Source: Paenibacillus sp. YN15
GTDB taxonomy: Bacteria > Bacillota > Bacilli > Paenibacillales > NBRC-103111
Assembly: GCF_003285005.1 (NCBI RefSeq)
Contig: NZ_QMFA01000047.1
Coordinates: 1 to 54,514 of the forward strand
Reading direction: 5' to 3'
DNA length: 54,514 nucleotides
The notes beneath the pieces are model-generated. The model was not told the DNA's origin, did no database searches, and worked only from the letters and a program-made list of their open reading frames with translations. Each line of letters begins with the position of its first letter. Within the stretch, counting starts at the first letter, position 1. A program made the translations under genes and the position numbers. This document shows, in pieces, positions 25,089 through 33,085 of the stretch.

Positions 25089-26142
25089 GCAAGAAACGCA
25101 GGAAAAGCTTCTGAAAGCGATGCTTGGCCGGATGGAGCCGGGAATCGCCAAGTTGGAGGGGAGCTTTTCCTATGATGTGTCGTCGGCTTTGTCTGTGGAA
25201 CTGGCTATTGCTTACGCCCAGTTGGAGCGTGTGCTGCGACTGGGCTTTGCCGCCACCAGCTCCGGCGTTTATCTGGACCGCCGGGCGGATGAGCACGGTG
25301 TAACCCGCCGCAGCGCCGCCAAGGCCAACGGCGAGGTTGTGGTGACGGGCTCGGCAGGCGCTGCGGTGCCCAAAGGTACGGTGTTTGCTACGGGAGCGGG
25401 CATCCGTTATGCAGCTGCGGTTGGTGTGGTGCTGCCCGCGGAGGGCCGGGCGGTGGTGAAGGTTGAGGCGGAAAAAGCGGGTGCCTCCGGCAATGCCGCT
25501 TCCGGGACGATCACGGTCATTCCCGTATCGGTGTCCGGCGTAAGCGCTGTGAACAATGATGCGCCTGTCACGGGAGGAGCGGATGCCGAAAGCGATGCCT
25601 CCCTTCTGGAGCGGCTCTTGCAGCGGGTGCGCAACCAGGCCACCAGCGGCAATGCCGCCCACTACAAGCTGTGGGCCATGGAAGTGGAAGGCATCGGCGA
25701 TGCCCGGGTTTTTCCGTTGTGGAACGGTCCCGGGACGGTGAAGGTGGTGGTGCTGAATCAGGCCAAACGTGCTCCGGCAGCAGAGCAGATCGATGCTGTG
25801 AAGGCCCATATTGAAGCCTCCCGCCCTGTGGGGGCGATGGTTACGGTTGAGGCCTCCCAGGAAACGGCGATGAATGTCTCCGTCCAGGTTACACTGTCTT
25901 CGGGCTATCCGCTTGAAAAGGTCAGGACAGCCATTCAAGCCGGAATCCAATCGTATTTGCAAAATCTGGCCTTTAAAGATCCGGTTGTTCGGTACACCCG
26001 AATAGCCAACATTATTCTCGATACGGAAGGCGTAGAGGATTATACCGCGCTTACAGTCAACGGCGGCACCGCCAACATCTCGATTGCCGATGGGGCGGTA
26101 GCTGTGCCGGGGCAACTAGCAATCCAGCGGGCAGGGGAGTGA
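25081..26142 (+). CDS. xkdT: Baseplate J-like protein (XkdT-like)
   Basis: This 353-residue protein of the baseplate J / gp6 family forms the wedge ring around the hub. Typical elements are LDRRADEHGVTRRSAAKANG, the central SGTITVIPVSVSGVSAVNND and GADAESDASLLERLLQRVRN, and the C-terminal AGIQSYLQNLAFKDPVVRYT. It overlaps both xkdS (8 bp) and almost touches xkdU. Confidence 0.93.
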   Translation: MFEQETQEKLLKAMLGRMEPGIAKLEGSFSYDVSSALSVELAIAYAQLERVLRLGFAATSSGVYLDRRADEHGVTRRSAAKANGEVVVTGSAGAAVPKGTVFATGAGIRYAAAVGVVLPAEGRAVVKVEAEKAGASGNAASGTITVIPVSVSGVSAVNNDAPVTGGADAESDASLLERLLQRVRNQATSGNAAHYKLWAMEVEGIGDARVFPLWNGPGTVKVVVLNQAKRAPAAEQIDAVKAHIEASRPVGAMVTVEASQETAMNVSVQVTLSSGYPLEKVRTAIQAGIQSYLQNLAFKDPVVRYTRIANIILDTEGVEDYTALTVNGGTANISIADGAVAVPGQLAIQRAGE

Positions 26143-26148
26143 GGAAAA

Positions 26149-26700
26149 ATGAGCTTGCGCGAGCAAGTATCGGGTTATATTGCCCCGTTATATAAAGAAG
26201 ACCTGACCTGCGGATCTGTGCTGAACGCCGGAGCCGACGAGCTGGAGCTGCTGGAAAACGGGATGGAGGATGTGCTGAAGCAGCTGTTTGTGGACACTGC
26301 CACTTGGGGGCTGGCCTCCTGGGAAGAATTTCTGGGACTGCCCACCGATGCTGCCAAAAGCGACAATGACCGCCGTGCGGTGATCCGGTCCCAGCTTCGC
26401 GGGTCCGGCACCGTAACGGTGGAGCTGCTCCAGAGCGTGGCCCAGGCCTACGACAACGGGCAAATTGAAGTGATGGAGGAGCCGGAGCTGTACAAGCTGA
26501 CCATCCGTTTTGCCGGTACCATCGGGCTGCCGCCCAATCTGGACGACCTGAAGGCAGCGGTGGAGGCGGTCAAGCCCGCTCATCTGGCGGTGGTGTATGT
26601 GTTTAAATATTTGCTGGTCAATCAGGTTCATAACGTCATGACCATTGAGGAGCTGGAGGGGCGGTCCTTGTACGACTTTGCCCCCTTCATTCCTGCCTAA
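26149..26700 (+). CDS. xkdU: DUF2313 / YmfQ baseplate protein (XkdU-like)
   Basis: This 183-residue protein resembles the gpI/YmfQ class that connects baseplate and tail fibre. It has LENGMEDVLKQLFVDTATWG, DNDRRAVIRSQLRGSGTVT and VEAVKPAHLAVVYVF. GAGGAAAA precedes its start, seven bases after xkdT. Confidence 0.87.
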   Translation: MSLREQVSGYIAPLYKEDLTCGSVLNAGADELELLENGMEDVLKQLFVDTATWGLASWEEFLGLPTDAAKSDNDRRAVIRSQLRGSGTVTVELLQSVAQAYDNGQIEVMEEPELYKLTIRFAGTIGLPPNLDDLKAAVEAVKPAHLAVVYVFKYLLVNQVHNVMTIEELEGRSLYDFAPFIPA

Positions 26701-26715
26701 GAAAGGAGAGGGCCC

Positions 26716-28824
26716 ATGCCTAAATATACGCCGAATTTAAACATTCAGCTGGCCGATCCGGCAACGGACGGCAATCAGACCTTTAATATCGAAACCATGA
26801 TCAATGATCCTGTGGAAAAACTGGACGAAGCCCTTGGGCTGGTGCCTGTGTCCGGAGATGTGCGGGCAGCCACAACCGGCAACATCGTCCTGAGCGGCGC
26901 CCAAACCATTGATGGCATCGCTCTCGCGGCAGGCAACCGGGTGCTGGTCAAAAACCAGACCGCAGGCAAGGAAAACGGCATTTACACGGTATCTGCCGGA
27001 GCTTGGACCCGGACAGCGGATGCGGACACCACCGCCAAACTGGCGGCGGGCGTCAGCGTGTACGTAGAGGAGGGAACCGCCAATGGGAAAAGCCGATGGC
27101 AAATGGCCAACACCGGAGCTGTGATCCTGGGCACCACCGCTCTCCTCTTCGAAAAAACCGGCGGCCCGGGCTCCGCCACCGACACCGTCATCGGCAGCCG
27201 GACCGTCTCCGACGCCACCGCCCCTACCGGCGACAGCGGCACCGTGACCACCCTGTTCGGCTGGCTCGCCAATATGGTCAAGGCGATTACAGGCGGAGCC
27301 ACATGGCGGACCCTGCCCACAATGAGCATCGCCGCCATCAAGGCGGTCCTGGACGCGGCAACTAATGCGGCGACGGCCAACACGCTGATGAAGCGGGACG
27401 CCAATGGAAGGGCGCAGGTAGCAGCGCCGGCTGCGGCGGGGGATATTGCCAGGAAGGATACGGTGGATGGGGCCATTGGGGCGCATAAGGCGGAGGCTGA
27501 TCCGCATGGGCAGTACGTGAAGAAGGCCGGGGATACCATGGTTGGAAGTTTGGTAGTTCCCGGAATGGAAATCCAGAATTCTGCGCCTATTATGGTCTGG
27601 ACAGAGACAGACAGCAGCAACAAGAAGTGGTATGCCGTGGCGGATGGCGGCGTTTTCTCAATCCGTGAAAACACTCTTGGAGCTTCTGTGATGGAATTTC
27701 AGGCCGGCGGCGATGTACGGGTAAAAAACGGCAGCATGGGACTGGCTGCAACAACGGTATCAGACATCACATATTTCGTCCGCACAGACGGCAATGATAA
27801 TAACTCCGGTACCGCCAACACAGCGGCCGGAGCATTTAAGACGATAGGCAAGGCCATCAGCATGATTCCACAGGTAGTAAACCATAATGTGGCTATTAAT
27901 GTAGGAGCGGGCACCTACACTGACGAAATCTTCCTTCCCGGTCGAGTAGGCAGCGGGGGAGTTTGGTTCCATGGGGAATCGAACACCACCACAATATGCC
28001 CCGGTGTCCACATCATGGCTTGCGGTTGCCTCGTTGAAATTGAAAAGTTCAAATTTACGCGCAGTAACTTCCATGCTGTATGGTTACGGTGGAATTCTAG
28101 AGTTTTCGTCGACAACTGTACGATGACGGAGGCCACTTCTGGTTATTGCGGCGTGTTAGTTGAAGCGGGAACTGCATCAATTATCAACTGCACAATCAGC
28201 AACAAAGGCGTGGCTATACAAGCAATGAGTAGTGCATTCATCGGAACATGGAATAATAGCGGAACAGGCAACGATGAAAGTTACACCGCAAGAGATGGCG
28301 CAAGCTGTATCACGATTGGCGGGACAACAAGAATAAACGGTAACTTGTGGACTACATCGGGAGGTATGATTTTACCTGATGCAGGCGTTATCAACCCATG
28401 GGGAGATAACACATGGAACACGAGGACAGCCGTAAGGGCAAACAGAGCAAATAACCTAAGCCTTACCAGTGGAATTAATACTAAAGTTGTATTTGAGACT
28501 GAAAATTATGACACGCTTGGCGAATATGATCCAGCTACCGGGAGATTTACGGCACAGAAGCAGGGACTTTACTTGGTTTCATTCTCCTTGCGCATCAACA
28601 AGAGTGTGAAAGATTATTTAGTCGGCAAGGTGTACGTGAACGGCGCGGTAAGCACGGTTCCGTATCAGCAATATTCCAATGAGGGCATAAATCACGCTTC
28701 CGGTGCAATTATTCTCGCACTTAATGCCGGTGATTATGTGGAAATATATGTAGCGGCGTTCGGAGGGACCAACACCCTGGAAACAAGCGTGGACGGTTCT
28801 TATGTTCTGATACGGGCTATTTAA
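26716..28824 (+). CDS. Tail fibre with beta-helix and C1q-like tip
   Basis: This 702-residue fibre is in the xkdV position. The N-terminus (PKYTPNLNIQLADPATDGNQ) is the baseplate anchor. Next comes the phage-fibre unit VRAATTGNIVLSGAQTIDG ... KENGIYTVSAGAWTRTADAD (about residues 48-130). Residues about 350-560 read like a right-handed beta-helix (YFVRTDGNDNNSGTANTAAG ... FKTIGKAISMIP). The last 130 residues (YDPATGRFTAQKQGLYLVSF ... GDYVEIYVAAFGG) match a C1q/TNF-like jelly roll that would bind the target surface. No chaperone gene follows. The 3' half is less GC-rich, suggesting exchange of the host-range module. Confidence 0.85.
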   Translation: MPKYTPNLNIQLADPATDGNQTFNIETMINDPVEKLDEALGLVPVSGDVRAATTGNIVLSGAQTIDGIALAAGNRVLVKNQTAGKENGIYTVSAGAWTRTADADTTAKLAAGVSVYVEEGTANGKSRWQMANTGAVILGTTALLFEKTGGPGSATDTVIGSRTVSDATAPTGDSGTVTTLFGWLANMVKAITGGATWRTLPTMSIAAIKAVLDAATNAATANTLMKRDANGRAQVAAPAAAGDIARKDTVDGAIGAHKAEADPHGQYVKKAGDTMVGSLVVPGMEIQNSAPIMVWTETDSSNKKWYAVADGGVFSIRENTLGASVMEFQAGGDVRVKNGSMGLAATTVSDITYFVRTDGNDNNSGTANTAAGAFKTIGKAISMIPQVVNHNVAINVGAGTYTDEIFLPGRVGSGGVWFHGESNTTTICPGVHIMACGCLVEIEKFKFTRSNFHAVWLRWNSRVFVDNCTMTEATSGYCGVLVEAGTASIINCTISNKGVAIQAMSSAFIGTWNNSGTGNDESYTARDGASCITIGGTTRINGNLWTTSGGMILPDAGVINPWGDNTWNTRTAVRANRANNLSLTSGINTKVVFETENYDTLGEYDPATGRFTAQKQGLYLVSFSLRINKSVKDYLVGKVYVNGAVSTVPYQQYSNEGINHASGAIILALNAGDYVEIYVAAFGGTNTLETSVDGSYVLIRAI

Positions 28825-28841
28825 AACGGAGGATTGATGAA

Positions 28842-29420
28842 ATGGATATTTTCAAAACCTTGTCATACCTGTATCCAAAGGCGTCGCCACTCGTGGATTA
28901 CATCGTCCAGGATGACGGCCCCACACCTGTCTTGCGCCCTGGAGTAGACGGCCTTTTCCGGTTCCAGCTCCGTCCTCCCAAAGAGGATGAAACGGAAGAA
29001 ATAGAGGGCATCCATTATCGCATGGTCATTGATTACAACCGCCTCACCGAAGGCGAAGACTATGATATTGTGGAGCGAGGCCCGTATATCGCAGTCTGGA
29101 ACTTACCTGATCCACAACCCACGGAGGAAGAACTGCTGGCCGCGTGGGACGCAATCAAGGACATGCCGCCGGAGCCGGTGCCACCTGCAGAGGCGGAACG
29201 TATAGCGGTGCTGGAGACGGATAGTATTCATACGATGATCGCTGTCACGGAGGCTTTTGAAGCACAGCAGGCGGCAGACGGTCAGCGGGGACAAGAAGCC
29301 ACCAGCACTATGCTGGCACTTACAGAAGCCTATGAAATCATCCTCCAGCAGCAAGACACGATGGCGGCATTAATGGCCCGCGTGGAAGCGCTGGAAGCCA
29401 AGACAGGAGGTGAGAGCTGA
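28842..29420 (+). CDS. xkdW: XkdW-domain protein
   Basis: This 192-residue protein has the XkdW-type segment YDIVERGPYIAVWNLPDPQP then TEEELLAAWD, and a predicted helical C-terminus (IILQQQDTMAALMARVEALEAK). In PBSX, xkdW follows the fibre gene. The function is unknown; a fibre accessory or assembly role is likely. CGGAGG precedes the start. Confidence 0.82.
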   Translation: MDIFKTLSYLYPKASPLVDYIVQDDGPTPVLRPGVDGLFRFQLRPPKEDETEEIEGIHYRMVIDYNRLTEGEDYDIVERGPYIAVWNLPDPQPTEEELLAAWDAIKDMPPEPVPPAEAERIAVLETDSIHTMIAVTEAFEAQQAADGQRGQEATSTMLALTEAYEIILQQQDTMAALMARVEALEAKTGGES

Positions 29421-29421
29421 T

Positions 29422-29532
29422 ATGGCACAAATTTATGCCGCCCTGATCCGTAAGGGCTTGAAGACGCTGGAGGACGTACCGGAGTCTAAACGCGACGAAG
29501 TAGCCCAATTGCTGGCAGCCGACCATGCGTAA
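29422..29532 (+). CDS. xkdX: XkdX-family small protein
   Basis: This 36-residue protein with the XkdX pattern (IYAALIRKGLKTLEDVPESK, then RDEVAQLLAA) is a conserved last small gene in PBSX-type tail operons. AGGAGGTG precedes ATG 29422, one base after the xkdW stop. In PBSX the next genes are the lysis set xepA-xhlA-xhlB-xlyA. Here the next gene is on the opposite strand and unrelated. Confidence 0.85.
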   Translation: MAQIYAALIRKGLKTLEDVPESKRDEVAQLLAADHA

Positions 29533-29584
29533 CATCCTGCCCAACTGAATTTCCCTATATCATTCACTGTGCTGGGGGCGGTTT

Positions 29585-30031
29585 CTATTTGCCCCCAACC
29601 GCAGCCTGCCTCACCTTCAAATAAAACTGCTGCCATTCCGGGGAGCAGCCCTGGATATGGGGCGCTGTGAGTTTTTGCAACTCCAGCGCTTCTTCCTCCG
29701 CTTGGCGAGCTGCTAAGGCGGCAGCCTTCCCGCGGCGGGGCGGGGGCGTTGCCCCTTTGGCATTCGCCGTTGCAAGGGGAGCCATTGTGTTGGCGGTTGC
29801 TGTTGTCCCCTCAGCCCTCGCTCCGCTACCTGCCGCCCTGCTTCCCCGCGGACGGCCACGCCGCTTGGGCGTTTCCGCAGGCGCTGCGGACGAGGCTGCT
29901 GCCTGCGCCTCAGAAACCGCAGCAGCGCGTATCGCAGTCTTATCCGGCTCTACCGCCACATCCGCCGCCGCCGGCTTTTTCTGATGCCTGCGCTCCTTCA
30001 GCTTCATCTTTTCCCGCTTCGACTTGGACAT
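29585..30031 (-). CDS. AT-hook-containing Ala-rich protein, unknown
   Basis: This 148-residue protein is very basic at the N-terminus (SKSKREKMKLKERRHQKK), followed by Ala/Thr-rich low-complexity linkers and a clear AT-hook, PKRRGRPRGSR, in the middle. A conserved-looking C-terminus, CSPEWQQFYLKVRQAAVGGK, ends it. AAGGAGGGATACC before ATG 30031 supports a real gene. An AT-hook binds the minor groove of AT-rich DNA. It lies beside a SNF2 gene (58 bases) and may be co-transcribed with it. No family was recognised. Confidence 0.65.
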   Translation of the reverse strand: MSKSKREKMKLKERRHQKKPAAADVAVEPDKTAIRAAAVSEAQAAASSAAPAETPKRRGRPRGSRAAGSGARAEGTTATANTMAPLATANAKGATPPPRRGKAAALAARQAEEEALELQKLTAPHIQGCSPEWQQFYLKVRQAAVGGK

Positions 30032-30088
30032 CTCCGGTATCCCTCCTTAAACCATCCATTCCTCGTATCTGTTCCGCCGCCAGTCAAC

Positions 30089-33085
30089 TTACTCTTCCAT
30101 CCACTGCCGCCTTAGAGTGAACAACTCCCGCAGCTCATCGGTGGACAGCTCCGTAATCCAATTTTCCCCGCTGCCGATAATCTGCTGGCTTAGGCCCTGC
30201 TTCTTGTCAATCATCTGGTCGATGCGCTCCTCCAGAGTACCCAGGGAGATGAACTTATGCACCTGCACATCCCGGCGCTGGCCGATCCGGAAAGCCCGGT
30301 CCGTTGCCTGATTCTCCACTGCCGGATTCCACCACCGGTCGAAGTGGAATACATGATTGGCGGCTGTCAGGTTTAAGCCTGTACCGCCCGCCTTCAGCGA
30401 CAGCACAAAAATTCCCGTACCCGCATCCTCCTGGAAGCGGGCCACCATCTCATCCCGCTTGGCTTTGGGGACGCCGCCATGCAGGAACAGCACAGCTTCC
30501 CCGCGCTCCGCTGCCAGCGTCTCCTGGAGCAGCCGGCCCATTTCTGCGAATTGGGTGAAGATGAGGCACTTGTCACCCTCTACCCGGAGCTCATCCACCA
30601 TTTCCAGCAAGCGGGCCAGCTTGGCGGATTGTGCCGCAGCATTCGGCGATCTGACTATCCCGGCACGTCCCGTACCAGACCTGCCTTTTCCCTCGCCAGC
30701 CGCTCCTTCATCAGAAGCGTTCCCCGCATCACGGCCCTTTTTCACCAGCAAAAGAGGATGATCGCACACCTGCTTCAGCCGGGTCAGGGTAGCCAGAATC
30801 AGGCCGCGGCGTTCCATAGGGGACAGGCTGTCTACTTTCTCGAACATATCCTGGAGAATGGATTCATACAAGGCCCCCTGCTCTGCAGTTAAGGGGACGA
30901 AGGTTTTCATTTCGTTCTTATCCGGCAGATCCAGTTGGATGGCCGGGTCCTTCTTCACCCGCCGCAGCAGAAAAGGCTTGATCAGCTGCTGAACCTGCCC
31001 GATGCGCTCGGCGTTGCCTTTTTCCACTTCGCTTACGAAATTCCGCCTGAATTCTCCCAACGACCCCAGATAGCCGGGATTGACCACATCAAAAATCGAC
31101 CACAGCTCGGTCAAACGGTTCTCGATAGGCGTCCCCGTCAGCGCAATCCGGTGGCGGGCGCCCAGTCTGCGGACAGCAGCCGCTTGTTTGGTATATGCGT
31201 TCTTGATGTTCTGGGCTTCGTCCAGGCAGAGGGCGCTCCAATCCATCTGAGCCAAAGTCTCCTCGTCCAGTTGGGTCAGGGTGTAAGAGGTGATCACAAC
31301 GTCCGCTCCCTCCACCGAGGAGGGGAACGCCTCCCCTTTGGCCCGCTGCGCCCCGTAATGAAGATGGACCCTCAGCTCCGGCGCGAAACGCTCCAGCTCC
31401 TTCTGCCAATTGCCGATGACAGAGGTAGGGCAGATGAGCAGGGCGGGAGCCGTCAATTGGCCTATTTCCTTTAGATGAAGCAGATAAACGATCCATTGGA
31501 CGGTTTTGCCCAGACCCATATCGTCCGCCAGGCATCCGCCCAGCCCAAACCGGCTCAAGAATGCCATCCACGACACACCTTCCCGCTGGTAACGCCGGAG
31601 CTCCCCCTGGAATCCTGCCGGATCAGGCAAAAGAGGGATCGTGGAGGTTTGCTGAAGCTGGCCCAGCATTTTGCCCAGATGCTCGTTCAATTCCACCTCC
31701 AGCCGCAGCAGGCCCTCGTCGTTGTCAGGGGCGTCCGGCCCCGGCTCCTCTGACTCCCCGCGGTGGTCAAGCTCCGTCCCGCCCAGAAGATGCAGCTCCA
31801 TGGCTTCCCGGAAGGTCAGGCCTTTCTTTTTGCGTGTGCGGCTCATCACCTTGCGGATGGCCTCCAGCATGGCCGGGTCCAGCAAGACCCATTGGCCGTT
31901 AACCCGGAGCAGCCGTTTTTTCTCCTCGGCCAACTGCAGAAACTCCGCTTCGCTAAGCTGCGCTTCTCCCAAGGCTACCCGCCAGTCGAAATCAATGATG
32001 GCGTCCATGCCGAACATGCTGTTGGCTGCTCCGACAGAGGAGCGGACCTTGGCCTTAAGCCGGACCTTCTGCCTCCTGACCTGCTCCCACCAGGCGGGAA
32101 GCAGCACGGCAGCGCCAGCCTCGGCCAGTCTGACACTGTCCTCCGTCAGGAAGCGCCACACCTCCTCATCCGGCAGCACGCTTTTTACCGGTGCGCCGTC
32201 GCCTTTCAGCCCGGGAACCGCCGTTAGCCACCGCTGCTGTTCTCTCCGTACTCTCGTGCTCAGCTCAGGCTGCCAGGAAGCAGGAATGGCTTCGACCGCC
32301 GTTCCTTCCATCCAATCCTGCCACAGCAGACGGAAAGAAGGATCATCCCGGTCCCATAGAACCGTTTCCAGCCTCCACTCATCATAAACATGGCCTTCGG
32401 CATCCACGGTTCCCGGCTCCGAAAGCCGGAGGGCCACGCGGAAGGGAACCTCATCCTTTTTCCACCCGGTGAGGATCTGCCAGTCCTCCTCATCTGCTGC
32501 CGGACCGGCTGAATGGCTGGGCTGGATTAGAGGATAAGCCTCCACAATTTTTTCCCAGGCAGATCTTATCTCCTCATTGCCGGTTGTCCATGCATTCAGC
32601 ACACGGGTAGGCCACTCCGCCACCAGCTGTCCGTCTCCGGCTGGACCCGCCTCCTTGATGGAGCTGCTCCACACCGTCTTTTCCTCTTCTGCAAGCAGCA
32701 GCTGCCAGCCTGCCCGTCCTTCCCGCCACGCTGCATAATCCGGAGCGAAGCGGCCCTCCGTAAGACAACGGAGCAGAACGGGCGCCGCTTTGACCAGGGC
32801 GGAGAGCCGCAGGCTGAAGGATACATCAATGGCGGCATGGTGGATGCTCTCTGCCAGATAGTGGACAGACATGCCTTCAGGCAACAGAATGGCATCCTTA
32901 TCCTTGGGTCCGCTTTTGGATGTCTCCAGCAGGGTTCCATAGAAGCTTGGTTCATGCCAGGCAAATAATCTGTGCTTCAAATGCTCAATCGGGAGCACCT
33001 CCCGTCCCCCCGGAATTAACAAAAGGCCATTGCCGGTTGGGAGGCAATCCAGTTTGACCGTTTTCGCCGGCGCATATATGCTCAT
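30089..33085 (-). CDS. SNF2-family DNA translocase/helicase (YwqA-like)
   Basis: This is a 998-residue Swi2/Snf2 ATPase. An N-terminal SNF2-associated region precedes the DEXx core: motif I ADDMGLGKT near residue 525, DEAQ near 625, LTGTPIENR, and helicase-C LFLHGGVPKAKRDEMV, LSLKAGGTGLNLTAANHV and QATDRAFRIGQ. It moves along duplex DNA and remodels protein-DNA complexes; the bacterial role is poorly known. Its start overlaps the SWIM-domain gene by four bases, as with ywqB-ywqA in B. subtilis. A Gly/Ala-rich insert lies between the two RecA lobes. Confidence 0.93.
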   Translation of the reverse strand: MSIYAPAKTVKLDCLPTGNGLLLIPGGREVLPIEHLKHRLFAWHEPSFYGTLLETSKSGPKDKDAILLPEGMSVHYLAESIHHAAIDVSFSLRLSALVKAAPVLLRCLTEGRFAPDYAAWREGRAGWQLLLAEEEKTVWSSSIKEAGPAGDGQLVAEWPTRVLNAWTTGNEEIRSAWEKIVEAYPLIQPSHSAGPAADEEDWQILTGWKKDEVPFRVALRLSEPGTVDAEGHVYDEWRLETVLWDRDDPSFRLLWQDWMEGTAVEAIPASWQPELSTRVRREQQRWLTAVPGLKGDGAPVKSVLPDEEVWRFLTEDSVRLAEAGAAVLLPAWWEQVRRQKVRLKAKVRSSVGAANSMFGMDAIIDFDWRVALGEAQLSEAEFLQLAEEKKRLLRVNGQWVLLDPAMLEAIRKVMSRTRKKKGLTFREAMELHLLGGTELDHRGESEEPGPDAPDNDEGLLRLEVELNEHLGKMLGQLQQTSTIPLLPDPAGFQGELRRYQREGVSWMAFLSRFGLGGCLADDMGLGKTVQWIVYLLHLKEIGQLTAPALLICPTSVIGNWQKELERFAPELRVHLHYGAQRAKGEAFPSSVEGADVVITSYTLTQLDEETLAQMDWSALCLDEAQNIKNAYTKQAAAVRRLGARHRIALTGTPIENRLTELWSIFDVVNPGYLGSLGEFRRNFVSEVEKGNAERIGQVQQLIKPFLLRRVKKDPAIQLDLPDKNEMKTFVPLTAEQGALYESILQDMFEKVDSLSPMERRGLILATLTRLKQVCDHPLLLVKKGRDAGNASDEGAAGEGKGRSGTGRAGIVRSPNAAAQSAKLARLLEMVDELRVEGDKCLIFTQFAEMGRLLQETLAAERGEAVLFLHGGVPKAKRDEMVARFQEDAGTGIFVLSLKAGGTGLNLTAANHVFHFDRWWNPAVENQATDRAFRIGQRRDVQVHKFISLGTLEERIDQMIDKKQGLSQQIIGSGENWITELSTDELRELFTLRRQWMEE

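Noticed and set aside
24988-26115. Open frame of 375 codons antisense to the baseplate J gene
   Set aside because: Antisense shadow; the plus-strand gene has family motifs and coupled neighbours.
29574-29596. GGGGGC/GCCCCC hairpin after xkdX
   Set aside because: There is no T tract on either strand, so I did not call it a terminator of the tail operon. It also overlaps the end of the minus-strand gene.
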